A stretch of 64,000 bases of DNA. Origin: Streptomyces bottropensis ATCC 25435. GTDB lineage: Bacteria > Actinomycetota > Actinomycetes > Streptomycetales > Streptomycetaceae. The translations under genes and the position numbers were made by a program. Below, one piece after another: positions 23,596-31,818 of the stretch; within the stretch, counting starts at the first letter, position 1; every line of letters begins with the position of its first letter. The stretch is taken from positions 7,833,519 through 7,897,518 of the forward strand of contig NZ_KB911581.1 in assembly GCF_000383595.1 (NCBI RefSeq). Direction: 5' to 3'. Under the pieces are notes generated by a model, which ran no database searches, was not told the origin of the DNA, and saw only the letters and a program-made list of their open reading frames with translations.

Positions 23596-23905
23596 GCCAG
23601 ACATGATCCCGCATCCTGCCCCCGCGCGGGGAGCCAATGCCGACAGCGGTGTGCGCGCAGCTCACCGTGGGGGGAGGCGCGGCGGGGCGCACGGCGGCGG
23701 CGGTGACCCCGTGTGGCCGGTGATGAACGGTTCGTGTTGTGGCCAATCCATGACGTGGCTGAGAAGTCCCTGGGCTTCCGGAAGGGGGGTGGGCGGCGAT
23801 TACGCTAGCTCTCCGGCCCACGCCGCGCCGGCCCCGCACCACGGGTCCACCGGCCGTCCGTCCACGCCGGAAAGCCTCTGCCCAACTCCACGGAACGCGA
23901 GATCC
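23596..23905. other. Divergent promoter region of yqgE and murA
   Basis: 310 bp with no gene. On the + strand TACGCT at 23801-23806 is a reasonable -10 for murA, about 100 bp before its ATG, though no good -35 lies at the right distance. Nothing else is apparent. Confidence 0.4.
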
Positions 23906-25252
23906 ATGACCGTCAACGGCTCTGACGACGTACTGCTTGTACACGGCGGCACCCCGCTCAGTGGCGAGATCCGTGTCCGCGGTGCGAAGAACCTCGTACC
24001 CAAGGCCATGGTCGCCGCGCTGCTCGGCAGCGGTCCGAGCCGGCTGCGCAACGTGCCCGACATCCGCGACGTCCGGGTCGTGCGCGGGCTGCTGCAGCTG
24101 CATGGCGTAACGGTCCGCCCGGGTGACGAGCCGGGCGAGCTGGTGATGGACCCGACGAACGTGGAGAGCGCGAACGTCGCCGACATCGACGCCCACGCGG
24201 GCTCGTCGCGCATCCCGATCCTGTTCTGCGGCCCGCTGCTGCACCGGCTCGGCCACGCCTTCATCCCCGGCCTCGGCGGCTGCGACATCGGCGGCCGGCC
24301 GATCGACTTCCACTTCGAGGTGCTGCGGCAGTTCGGCGCGAAGATCGAGAAGCGCGAGGACGGCCAGTACCTGGAGGCGCCTCGGCGGCTGCGCGGTACG
24401 AAGATCCAGCTGCCGTACCCGTCGGTGGGCGCGACCGAGCAGGTGCTGCTCACCGCCGTCCTCGCGGAGGGCGTGACGGAACTCGCGAACGCGGCGATCG
24501 AGCCGGAGATCGAGGACCTCATCTGCGTCCTGCAGAAGATGGGCGCCATCATCGCGATGGACACCGACCGCACGATCCGCATCACCGGTGTGGACTCGCT
24601 CGGCGGCTACAACCACAAGGCGCTCCCGGACCGCCTGGAGGCCGCCTCCTGGGCGTCCGCCGCGCTGGCGACCGAAGGCGACATCTACATCCGGGGCGCC
24701 CAGCAGCGCTCGATGATGACGTTCCTGAACACCTACCGCAAGGTGGGCGGTGCCTTCGAGATCGACGACGAGGGCATCCGCTTCTGGCACCCGGGCGGCC
24801 TGCTGAAGTCGATCGCGCTGGAGACGGACGTCCACCCCGGCTTCCAGACCGACTGGCAGCAGCCCCTGGTCGTCGCCCTGACGCAGGCAACCGGCCTCTC
24901 GATCGTCCACGAGACGGTCTACGAGTCCCGCCTCGGCTTCACGTCCGCGCTGAACCAGATGGGCGCGCACATCCAGCTGTACCGCGAGTGCCTCGGCGGC
25001 TCGAACTGCCGCTTCGGCCAGCGCAACTTCCTGCACTCGGCGGTCGTCTCCGGTCCCACCCGGCTCCAGGGCGCCGACCTGGTGATCCCCGACCTCCGCG
25101 GCGGCTTCTCGTACCTCATCGCGGCGCTGGCGGCCCAGGGCACCTCCCGGGTCCACGGCATCGATCTGATCAACCGGGGCTACGAGAACTTCATGGAGAA
25201 GCTCATGGAACTCGGGGCCAAGGTCGAGCTGCCGGGCAAGGCTCTCGGCTGA
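23906..25252 (+). CDS. murA: UDP-N-acetylglucosamine 1-carboxyvinyltransferase (MurA), 448 aa
   Basis: Transfers enolpyruvate from PEP to UDP-GlcNAc, the first committed step of peptidoglycan synthesis, in the cytoplasm. RGAKNLVPKAMVAALL holds the conserved Lys (K28), and GGCDIGGRPIDFH holds the catalytic, fosfomycin-reactive Cys (C126). The paired beta-alpha domains of the EPSP synthase fold are complete. The ATG at 23906 is in the sequence GATCCATGACC. It is a single gene followed by a long hairpin. Length is slightly above the typical 420-430 aa, with an extended N-terminus. Confidence 0.95.
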   Translation: MTVNGSDDVLLVHGGTPLSGEIRVRGAKNLVPKAMVAALLGSGPSRLRNVPDIRDVRVVRGLLQLHGVTVRPGDEPGELVMDPTNVESANVADIDAHAGSSRIPILFCGPLLHRLGHAFIPGLGGCDIGGRPIDFHFEVLRQFGAKIEKREDGQYLEAPRRLRGTKIQLPYPSVGATEQVLLTAVLAEGVTELANAAIEPEIEDLICVLQKMGAIIAMDTDRTIRITGVDSLGGYNHKALPDRLEAASWASAALATEGDIYIRGAQQRSMMTFLNTYRKVGGAFEIDDEGIRFWHPGGLLKSIALETDVHPGFQTDWQQPLVVALTQATGLSIVHETVYESRLGFTSALNQMGAHIQLYRECLGGSNCRFGQRNFLHSAVVSGPTRLQGADLVIPDLRGGFSYLIAALAAQGTSRVHGIDLINRGYENFMEKLMELGAKVELPGKALG

Positions 25253-25259
25253 GCCGCGC

Positions 25260-25320
25260 CCCTGAGAAGCAAGGGGCGCAGCCCCTGCTTCTCAGGGGGG
25301 CGGGGAACTGCGCGACCGGC
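25260..25320 (+). repeat. Dispersed palindromic element, copy 1 (after murA)
   Basis: CCCTGAGAAGCAAGGGGC-GCA-GCCCCTGCTTCTCAGGG forms a 17-bp stem with one bulge, followed by the shared tail GGCGGGGAACTGCGCGACC. It also acts as a plausible murA terminator. Related copies are at 53168, 56046, 56592, 58095 and 58215. Confidence 0.75.
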
Positions 25321-25351
25321 CACGACGTACCCGCAGCCGTACGCCCACGCA

Positions 25352-25391
25352 GATGGGGGCGGCACCTGGAAGACCAGGTGCCGCCCCCATC
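25352..25391. terminator. Bidirectional terminator between murA and hupA
   Basis: Perfect 18-bp stem (25352-25369 with 25374-25391, starting GATGGGGGCGGCACC) and an AAGA loop, between convergent genes. Confidence 0.9.
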
Positions 25392-25430
25392 AGGCGTTCC
25401 ACACCATCCCTCGCGGGACGGACGGCAAGG

Positions 25431-25712
25431 TTACTTGCCCTTCGCCGCTTCCTTGAGCTTGCTGCCCGCGGAGACCTTCACGCTGTAGCCGGCCGGGATC
25501 TGGATCGGGTCGCCGGTCTGCGGGTTACGAGCGGTGCGAGCGGCACGGTGGGTGCGCTCGAAGGTCAGGAAGCCGGGGATGGTGACCTTCTCGTCGCCCT
25601 TGGCGACGATGTCGCCGACGACCTCGGCGAACGCGGCCAGCACGGCGTCGGCGTCCTTACGGGTCACCTCGGCGCGGTCGGCCAGGGCGGCCACCAGCTC
25701 ACTGCGGTTCAT
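25431..25712 (-). CDS. hupA: HU-family nucleoid protein HupA, 93 aa
   Basis: Histone-like DNA-binding protein that bends and compacts DNA as a dimer. It has the full HU pattern: MNRSELVAALADRAEVTRKDADAVLAAF, the GFLTFERTHRAARTARNPQTGDPI beta-arm with the intercalating Pro (NPQTG) and the C-terminal KEAAKGK. No lysine-rich tail is present, so this is the short HupA type rather than HupS. The ATG at 25712 gives the canonical length. Three phased 21-bp repeats lie upstream. Confidence 0.94.
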   Translation of the reverse strand: MNRSELVAALADRAEVTRKDADAVLAAFAEVVGDIVAKGDEKVTIPGFLTFERTHRAARTARNPQTGDPIQIPAGYSVKVSAGSKLKEAAKGK

Positions 25713-25824
25713 GTTGTTACTCCCGTGTTCTTCTTGCCGTTGAGGCGGACCCGGGTCCGTCGTCAGACCCTCGCGCCCAGAAACGCATCCTGCACTCACC
25801 TGCGGCGGGAAAGCCAATCCAGCA

Positions 25825-25878
25825 CCCCTGGGAGTCACACGAATACCCCTGGGAGTCACATGCACACCCCTGGGAGTC
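25825..25878. repeat. Three 21-bp phased direct repeats upstream of hupA
   Basis: CCCCTGGGAGTC recurs exactly at 25825-25836, 25846-25857 and 25867-25878, a 21-bp period or two helical turns, in the 279-bp gap between hupA and the malic enzyme gene. They lie 113-166 bp upstream of the hupA ATG. Same-face spacing suggests an activator or HU itself binding cooperatively. Confidence 0.75.
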
Positions 25879-25991
25879 GTGGCAGGCCTGAGCTTGGCCG
25901 CCACACTAAAGGGCGGCACAAGCGCTCCGGCCCCGCGACGCGCCGACGGCGCGGGGCGTGGCAACCGTCACAGCGACGGGCAGCGACGGGT

Positions 25992-27404
25992 TCAGGCGGA
26001 CGCCGCCGCCTTCGCGGCCTCGCGCACCGCCCCGGCGACCGCGCCCGCGACCTTGTCGTTGAAGACGCTCGGGATGATGTAGTTCGCGTTCAGCTCGTCC
26101 TCGGTGACGACGTTCGCGAGAGCGGTCGCCGCGGCGAGCATCATCTCGGTGTTGACGGTGCGGGACTGGGCGTCGAGGAGACCGCGGAAGACACCCGGGA
26201 AGACCAGCACGTTGTTGATCTGGTTCGGGAAGTCGGAGCGGCCGGTGGCCACGACGGCCGCCGTCTGGCGGGCGACCGCGGGGTCGACCTCGGGGTCCGG
26301 GTTCGCGAGCGCGAACACAATCGCGTCGTCGGCCATGGCGGCCACGTCGTCGCCGTCGAGGACGTTCGGGGCCGAGACACCGATGAACACGTCGGCGCCG
26401 CGCACGGCCTCCTTGAGCGTGCCCGTGAGGCCCTCGGGGTTGGTGTTGTCGGCGATCCAGCGCAGCGGGGAGTCCGCGGCGGCGTCGACCAGGTCGGCGC
26501 GGTCGCAGTGCACGACACCGTGGATGTCGGCCACGACGGCGTTCTTCACGCCGGCGGCGATGAGCAGCTTGAGGATGGCCGTACCGGCCGCGCCGGCGCC
26601 CGACATGACGACGCGGATGTCCCCGATCCCCTTGCCCGCGACGCGAAGTGCGTTGGTGAGGGCGGCGAGGACGACGATCGCCGTGCCGTGCTGGTCGTCG
26701 TGGAAGACGGGGATGTCGAGGGCCTCGCGCAGCCGGGCCTCGATCTCGAAGCAGCGGGGCGCGGAGATGTCCTCCAGGTTGATGCCCGCGAAGCCCGGGG
26801 CGATGGCCTTGACGATCTCGACGATGGCGTCGGTGTCCTGGGTGTCCAGGCAGATCGGCCACGCGTCGATGCCGGCGAACCGCTTGAAGAGGGCCGCCTT
26901 GCCCTCCATGACCGGCAGGGCGGCCATGGGGCCGATGTTGCCGAGGCCGAGCACGGCGGAGCCGTCCGTCACGACCGCAACGGAGTTGCGCTTGATGGTG
27001 AGACGGCGGGCGTCCTCGGGGTTCTCGGCGATCGCCATGCAGACGCGGGCCACGCCCGGCGTGTAGATCATCGAGAGGTCGTCACGGTTGCGGATGGGGT
27101 GCTTCGACGCCATCTCGATCTTGCCGCCGAGGTGCATCAGGAACGTACGGTCGGAGACCTTGCCGAGCGTCACACCCTCGATGTGGCGCAGCTGCTCGAC
27201 GATCTCGTCGGCGTGCGCCGTGGAGGTCGCGGCGATGGTGACGTCGATGCGGAGCTTCTCGTGGCCGGACGCGGTCACGTCGAGGCCGGTCACCGAGCCT
27301 CCGTGGGACTCGACGGCTCCGGTGAGCTGGGAGACCGCGGTTCCGCTCGCGGGCACCTCCAGCCGGACCGTCATCGAGTAGGAGACGCTGGGCGCCGTTG
27401 CCAT
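25992..27404 (-). CDS. Malic enzyme with N-terminal ACT domain, 470 aa
   Basis: Oxidative decarboxylation of malate to pyruvate, supplying pyruvate and NAD(P)H. Residues 1-80 are an ACT-like domain (VSYSMTVRLEVPASGTAVSQL, a possible amino-acid sensor). The malic core follows: MIYTPGVARVCMAIAENP, VTDGSAVLGLGNIGP, KRFAGIDAWPICLD, VFHDDQHGTAIVVLAAL and the nucleotide-binding GAGAAGTAILKLL. From memory the S. coelicolor counterpart SCO2951 is NAD-dependent. The ATG at 27404 has GAGGAAG upstream. Single gene. Confidence 0.92.
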   Translation of the reverse strand: MATAPSVSYSMTVRLEVPASGTAVSQLTGAVESHGGSVTGLDVTASGHEKLRIDVTIAATSTAHADEIVEQLRHIEGVTLGKVSDRTFLMHLGGKIEMASKHPIRNRDDLSMIYTPGVARVCMAIAENPEDARRLTIKRNSVAVVTDGSAVLGLGNIGPMAALPVMEGKAALFKRFAGIDAWPICLDTQDTDAIVEIVKAIAPGFAGINLEDISAPRCFEIEARLREALDIPVFHDDQHGTAIVVLAALTNALRVAGKGIGDIRVVMSGAGAAGTAILKLLIAAGVKNAVVADIHGVVHCDRADLVDAAADSPLRWIADNTNPEGLTGTLKEAVRGADVFIGVSAPNVLDGDDVAAMADDAIVFALANPDPEVDPAVARQTAAVVATGRSDFPNQINNVLVFPGVFRGLLDAQSRTVNTEMMLAAATALANVVTEDELNANYIIPSVFNDKVAGAVAGAVREAAKAAASA

Positions 27405-27504
27405 GGCCGACTTCCTCTGCTTTCGCGTACTTCTGCTACTGCGTTTGCTGCGTTTTGCCGTCCGATCGTCGCACCTACCGCCGGGTAGGCGTTAGCCGTC
27501 CGGG

Positions 27505-27527
27505 GTTGAGAACGTTTTGTTCTCAAC
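27505..27527 (-). promoter_or_regulatory. Inverted repeat upstream of the malic enzyme gene
   Basis: GTTGAGAAC (27505-27513), GTTTT, GTTCTCAAC (27519-27527), a perfect 9-bp inverted repeat. It is AT-richer than its surroundings and has no T tract, so an operator is likelier than a second terminator. Confidence 0.45.
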
Positions 27528-27529
27528 AA

Positions 27530-27565
27530 GAAGAGGTCCACGTCACATTCGACGTGGACCTCTTC
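27530..27565 (-). terminator. helD transcription terminator
   Basis: GAAGAGGTCCACGTC (27530-27544) and GACGTGGACCTCTTC (27551-27565) form a perfect 15-bp stem with loop ACATTC, downstream of the helD stop. Confidence 0.85.
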
Positions 27566-27735
27566 GTACGTTCAGTGGCACCGACCCGCCATGCTCGCCT
27601 CGCGGCAAGTGGTCGCTCGTAGCGACGAAGGTTGGGCCCGGGGGCTTGGATCGGGCCGGTGCCATCTCCAAGGCTAACAGGCGCCTCGGAGTTCGGGGAG
27701 TTGCCGATGCGCCGACGGGTGCGGGTGGTGGGACA

Positions 27736-30033
27736 TCAGTCCCGGAGGAGGTCCGGGACTCCGTTCGCGTCGGGGTCGTCCCGCTCCGCCGACACGACCG
27801 TCAGCTGTTGGGTCGCCCGGGTGAGCGCCACGTACAGCACCCGTAGCCCCGCCGGGGACTCGTCGGCGATCTCCGCCGGGGAGACGACCACGGTGGCGTC
27901 GTACTCCAGCCCCTTCGCCTCCAGGCTGCCGAGGGCGACGACGCGGTCGCCGAGGCCGGCCAGCCAGCGGGCGGCCTCGTCGCGGCGGTTCATGGCGACG
28001 ACGACGCCGACCGTGCCGTCGACGAGGTCCAGCAGGCGCGCGGCCTCCGCGCGGACCGTGCGGGCCAGGGTCTCGCGGGCGGCCGTGACGAAGCGCGGCT
28101 GGACGCCGGTGGAGCGGACCGCCGAGGGGGACTCGGAGCCCGGCATCGCCAGCGCGAGCACCTTGGCCGCCAGTTCGGCGATCTCGGCCGGGTTGCGGTA
28201 GTTGACGGTGAGGGTGAACCGGCGGCGCGGGCGGCTGCCCAGAGCCTCGTCGCGGGCCTCGGCCGCCTCGTCCGGGTCGGACCAGGAGGACTGGGCGGGG
28301 TCCCCCACGACCGTCCAGGTGGCGTGTCGGCCGCGGCGGCCCACCATGCGCCACTGCATCGGGGTGAGGTCCTGCGCCTCGTCGACGATGACGTGCGCGT
28401 ACTCGGTGCGCTCCTGAGCCAGCCGCTCGGCCCGCTCCCGCTGGGTCTCCTCGCGGACGGGCATCAGCTCCTCCAGACCCGTGAGCTGGTCCAGGGGGTC
28501 GAGGTCGCGCTTCTTCCTGGGGCGGGCCGGGGTACCGAGGACGGCCTGGAGTTCGTCCAGCACGGCGACGTCGTGGACCGAGAGGCCCTCCCGTTTCAGG
28601 GAGCGGGCGACCCGGCGGACCTCGCTCGGATTCAGGATGCGCCGGGCCCAGCGGCCGAGGCGGCGCTCGTCGGACATGGCCGCCAGCACGCCGCGCGGGG
28701 TCAGCTCGGGCCACCAGGCGTCGAGGAAGGCGATGAAGTCGTCCTCGCTCGTGATGTCCTCGTCGAAGGAGGAGCGCAGCTCGGCGGCCAGCTCCGGGTC
28801 GCTGTGCCGGCCCGCCGCCCCCGACCGGGCCCACAGGGCGTCGAGGAGGAGCTTGCGGGCGCGGGGGCGCAGCAGGTTGACGGGGGCCGTGCCGCCGAGC
28901 GCGTTGTGGCGGACGCGGTCCAGTTCGGGGGCCTCCAGCTCGATGCGCCGGCCGAAGGCGACGACCCGCAGGCGGGTGGGCGCGTCACCCGACTCCAGGG
29001 CGCCCCGCGCGGCCTTCCGCAGCACCTTGAGCATGCGGTACGAGCCCTTGGCCCGGGCCACGGCCGGGGAGTCGTACAGCGTGGCCCCGACGCCGTCGAC
29101 CAGGGAGCCGATCGCCCGGATGGCGACCTGGCCCTCCTCGCCGAGGGACGGCAGCACGCCCTCGGTGTAGGCGACCAGCAGCGGGGTCGGGGAGACGATC
29201 AGGATGCCGCCCGCGTACCGGCGCCGGTCCTGGTAGAGGAGGTACGCCGCCCGGTGCAGGGCGACGGCCGTCTTGCCCGTCCCGGGGCCGCCCTCGACAT
29301 AGGTCACGGAGGCGGCGGGGGCGCGGATGACCAGGTCCTGTTCGGCCTGGATGGAGGCGACGATGTCGCGCATGGTGTGGCTGCGGGCCTGGCCGAGGGC
29401 GGCCATCAGGGCGCCGTCGCCGATGACGGCCAGCTCACCGCCGTCGAGGGAGGCCTTCAGCTCGGGGCGCATGAGGTCGTCCTCGACGCCGAGCACCTTG
29501 CGGCCCTTGGAGCGGATGACCCGGCGGCGGACGACCCGGCCGGGGTCGACCGGGGTCGAGCGGTAGAAGGGGGCGGCGGCCGGGGCCCGCCAGTCGATGA
29601 CCAGCGGCGCGTACTCCGAGTCCAGGACCCCGATACGGCCGATGTGGAGGGTCTCGGCGATGTCGGCGGTGTTGTCGGGGCGGACGGCGCCCTCGGCCGG
29701 TTCGACGGCGGTGTACGCGCCGTCGGGGCCCTTCTTGCCGTCCTTGCCGAGCAGCAGGTCGATACGGCCGAACAGGAAGTCCTCGAACTCGTTGTTCAGC
29801 CGGTTCAGATGGATGCCGGCGCGGAAGACCTGGGCGTCCCGCTCGGCGAGTGCGCCGGGGGTGCCGACCTGGCCGCGCTGGGCCGCGTCGTTCATCAGGA
29901 ACTCGGCCTCGTGGATCTTCTCCTCAAGGCGCCGGTACACCCGGTCCAGATGTTCCTGTTCGACGCCGATCTCCTTCTCACGTACCGAGTCGTGAGCGGA
30001 GTCGAGCGTTTCCTGCTGAACCTGAGCGGCCAC
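27736..30033 (-). CDS. helD: HelD-like SF1 helicase, RNA polymerase recycling factor, 765 aa
   Basis: UvrD-like ATPase of the HelD family, which in actinobacteria binds stalled RNA polymerase and releases nucleic acid. An antiparallel coiled coil comes first (residues about 5-90, EKEIGVEQEHLDRVYRRLEEKIHEAE), as in HelD, then Walker A GGPGTGKTAVALHRAAYLLY (248-255), DEAQDLTPMQW, GDPAQSSW, VNYRNPAEIAEL and VLYVALTRATQQLTVV. The GTG at 30033 follows GAAGGGGGCCCGG; the start at 30069 is less likely. The unusual N-terminal coiled coil separates it from true DNA helicases. Whether it gives rifamycin tolerance as HelR does cannot be told. Confidence 0.85.
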   Translation of the reverse strand: MAAQVQQETLDSAHDSVREKEIGVEQEHLDRVYRRLEEKIHEAEFLMNDAAQRGQVGTPGALAERDAQVFRAGIHLNRLNNEFEDFLFGRIDLLLGKDGKKGPDGAYTAVEPAEGAVRPDNTADIAETLHIGRIGVLDSEYAPLVIDWRAPAAAPFYRSTPVDPGRVVRRRVIRSKGRKVLGVEDDLMRPELKASLDGGELAVIGDGALMAALGQARSHTMRDIVASIQAEQDLVIRAPAASVTYVEGGPGTGKTAVALHRAAYLLYQDRRRYAGGILIVSPTPLLVAYTEGVLPSLGEEGQVAIRAIGSLVDGVGATLYDSPAVARAKGSYRMLKVLRKAARGALESGDAPTRLRVVAFGRRIELEAPELDRVRHNALGGTAPVNLLRPRARKLLLDALWARSGAAGRHSDPELAAELRSSFDEDITSEDDFIAFLDAWWPELTPRGVLAAMSDERRLGRWARRILNPSEVRRVARSLKREGLSVHDVAVLDELQAVLGTPARPRKKRDLDPLDQLTGLEELMPVREETQRERAERLAQERTEYAHVIVDEAQDLTPMQWRMVGRRGRHATWTVVGDPAQSSWSDPDEAAEARDEALGSRPRRRFTLTVNYRNPAEIAELAAKVLALAMPGSESPSAVRSTGVQPRFVTAARETLARTVRAEAARLLDLVDGTVGVVVAMNRRDEAARWLAGLGDRVVALGSLEAKGLEYDATVVVSPAEIADESPAGLRVLYVALTRATQQLTVVSAERDDPDANGVPDLLRD

Positions 30034-30080
30034 CCGGGCCCCCTTCTGACGTGCTGGGCAGCCGTCCACCGTACGCGAAA

Positions 30081-30116
30081 AGGACCCCGTCAGGCTATGT
30101 GCCCGACCGGGGTCCC
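30081..30116 (-). terminator. rsuA transcription terminator
   Basis: GGACCCCG (30082-30089) pairs with CGGGGTCC (30108-30115) after the anti-sigma stop and before helD. Confidence 0.65.
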
Positions 30117-30137
30117 TTCACCACGTGTTCCGACGTG

Positions 30138-30956
30138 TCATGCCTTGACCGAGACGAGCTTCTTCCCGCTGAAGGTCAGAACCTCGAAGTGGTCGATCTG
30201 GTCCGGCGTGAAGGCGGCGCCACCATGAGTGTAGAGCGGCTGTTTGGCCTGCTCGGTCTTGGCGTCCTTGATGCCGTAGCCCCACTTCGGAACCGACCAG
30301 GAGGTGACCGTCTCGCGCTCGCCGTTCTTGCCGACGGCGATGAGCGAGCACTTCTCCGGGCCCTTGACGTTCTTCAGCTCCAGGACCGCGTGCGTGCCCC
30401 AGGCCTTGGGCTCCATGGCGATCGCGGCGCTGACCTGGGTGGCCGCGTCGGTGCCCGAGACCTTGTCCTTGTCGGCCATCTTGACGAAGGCCTCCTGGGC
30501 GGGGCCGGTGGCGGTCTGCTCCGTGCTCGAGTCGCCGCCGCCCGTCGTCGCGAAGACGGCCGTCGGGCCGCCGACGATCAGGGCGACGCCCGCCGCCAGC
30601 ATGAAGAAGTTGCGCCGGCTCTTCTTCGCGCGGTGCTGGACGACCTCGCCGACCAGTCGGTCCGCGAGTCCGGTGGTCGGTTTCGCGGACAGGGACTCGC
30701 CGATCGCGGGTGTGCCCTGAGCGGCGGGCAGGTCCGCGAGCGCGGCCAGCATCGGTTCCATACCGGCCAGCTCGTCGAGCTGCTGGCCGCACCACTCGCA
30801 CGTGGCGAGATGGATTTCGAACTGTGTGGCCTCGGCGTCGTCCAGTATCCCGAGGGCGTACGCGCCTACGGTCTCGTGGATGTTGTCGCCGGAACCCTGG
30901 GCTCCTTGCACAGATCCGGGCATTCCCGGTCCATACCCCCCGTAGATGTTGCTCAT
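30138..30956 (-). CDS. rsuA: Zinc-finger anti-sigma factor, 272 aa
   Basis: Membrane-anchored anti-sigma factor for the ECF sigma factor encoded just upstream. The N-terminal anti-sigma domain (ETVGAYALGILDDAEATQFEIHLATCEWCGQQL) has the HxxxCxxC zinc motif. One membrane helix follows (NFFMLAAGVALIVGGPTAVFA, about 115-135) and an outer domain of about 130 residues shares the RskA-like C-terminal pattern. The ATG overlaps the sigma TGA by 4 bases, giving coupled stoichiometry. The symbol rests on remembered synteny with S. coelicolor RsuA (SCO2953). Confidence 0.88.
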   Translation of the reverse strand: MSNIYGGYGPGMPGSVQGAQGSGDNIHETVGAYALGILDDAEATQFEIHLATCEWCGQQLDELAGMEPMLAALADLPAAQGTPAIGESLSAKPTTGLADRLVGEVVQHRAKKSRRNFFMLAAGVALIVGGPTAVFATTGGGDSSTEQTATGPAQEAFVKMADKDKVSGTDAATQVSAAIAMEPKAWGTHAVLELKNVKGPEKCSLIAVGKNGERETVTSWSVPKWGYGIKDAKTEQAKQPLYTHGGAAFTPDQIDHFEVLTFSGKKLVSVKA

Positions 30957-31528
30957 GCCGTCACCCCGCGCTCCTCTAGAGCCAGCTTCATCGACCGCAG
31001 GGCGTAGAACACCCGGGAGCGGACGGTGCCACTGGGGATGCCAAGCGTCTCGGCCGCCTCATTGACCGTACGCCCTTTGAAATAGGTCTCGACCAGGACT
31101 TCCCTGTGAGCAGGGGTCAGGTCGTCCAGCGCGTCCGACAGTGTCATCAGCCACAACGCCTTGTCGATCTCGTCCTCCGCGGGGATGACCTCCAGCGGCG
31201 ACGGGTCGACCTCCTGCGGCCGGGCCTGCCGGCTGCGGTGGCCGTCGATGACGATGCGACGTGCGACCGTCACCAGCCAGGGGCGTACCGATCCGGTCGC
31301 TCGATTGAGCTGACCGGCGTTCTTCCAGGCCCGGATGAGAGTTTCCTGCACAACGTCCTCGGCGCGCTGGCGGTCGCCCGCGACCAGACGCAGCACGTAC
31401 GCGAGCAAGGGTCCAGCGTGCTCGCGGTACAGCGCGCGCATCAGCTCCTCATCAGGCTCCGAGGGCTGCGATGCGCGATGTCGTGCCCTGTGCGGGCGTT
31501 CATCGGCCACAGCGGAATCCTTGCGCAC
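30953..31528 (-). CDS. sigU: ECF sigma factor (SigU-like), 191 aa
   Basis: Extracytoplasmic-function sigma factor. Region 2 is EELMRALYREHAGPLLAYVLRLVAGDRQRAEDVVQETLIRAWK; region 4 is LDDLTPAHREVLVETYFKGRTVNEAAETLGIPSGTVRSRV. The GTG start at 31528 has GGAGGT 5-6 nt upstream. It is kept at the membrane by the downstream anti-sigma factor. The S. coelicolor counterpart SigU (SCO2954, remembered) affects development and secreted proteins. A plausible self-promoter is listed at 31579-31604. Confidence 0.88.
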   Translation of the reverse strand: MRKDSAVADERPHRARHRASQPSEPDEELMRALYREHAGPLLAYVLRLVAGDRQRAEDVVQETLIRAWKNAGQLNRATGSVRPWLVTVARRIVIDGHRSRQARPQEVDPSPLEVIPAEDEIDKALWLMTLSDALDDLTPAHREVLVETYFKGRTVNEAAETLGIPSGTVRSRVFYALRSMKLALEERGVTA

Positions 31529-31578
31529 GGCTACCTCCGGTGTCCGGGGGTTCCCCCAGTCGGTCGCTCACATCGGGA

Positions 31579-31604
31579 TACGTAGGTAACCAGTTGTGTG
31601 TTCA
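31579..31604 (-). promoter_or_regulatory. Possible ECF-type promoter of sigU
   Basis: On the minus strand TGAAC (31604-31600), 17 bp, CGTA (31582-31579) has the AAC/CGT look of ECF promoters and would give a leader of about 45 nt. It sits within a weak inverted repeat (AGTTGTG at 31592-31598, CACAACT at 31614-31620). The rest of the 290-bp gap up to 31818 shows nothing. Confidence 0.3.
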
Positions 31605-31818
31605 GAGTTGAGCCACAACTTTCTCGATTAAACGCGGTGCGGGTGGGGCAGTTGGGGGACAAGTGGTCCCATATCCATGCTTAAACCGGCACGCACGGAC
31701 GGGAATTGTGAAGACACCCGCGTCGCGATGTGAAAAACAGCACTGCTGCTTCTTTACGCCGACCTGATGTTTGCCCAACTGTCGGGAGGGGTAACGCGGC
31801 TGGGCATTTCTGCCCCGA

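Larger units (their letters stand above)
27405..27735. other. Malic enzyme promoter region and helD terminator
   Basis: 331 bp without a gene. It contains the 9-bp inverted repeat at 27505-27527 and the long terminator at 27530-27565 (separate entries). About 100 bp separate the inverted repeat from the malic enzyme ATG, so the promoter should lie between 27430 and 27510. Confidence 0.5.

Noticed and set aside
23906..25252. MurA with Asp replacing the catalytic Cys (fosfomycin-resistant type)
   Set aside because: The motif is GGCDIGGRP: Cys126 is present and the Asp is one residue later.
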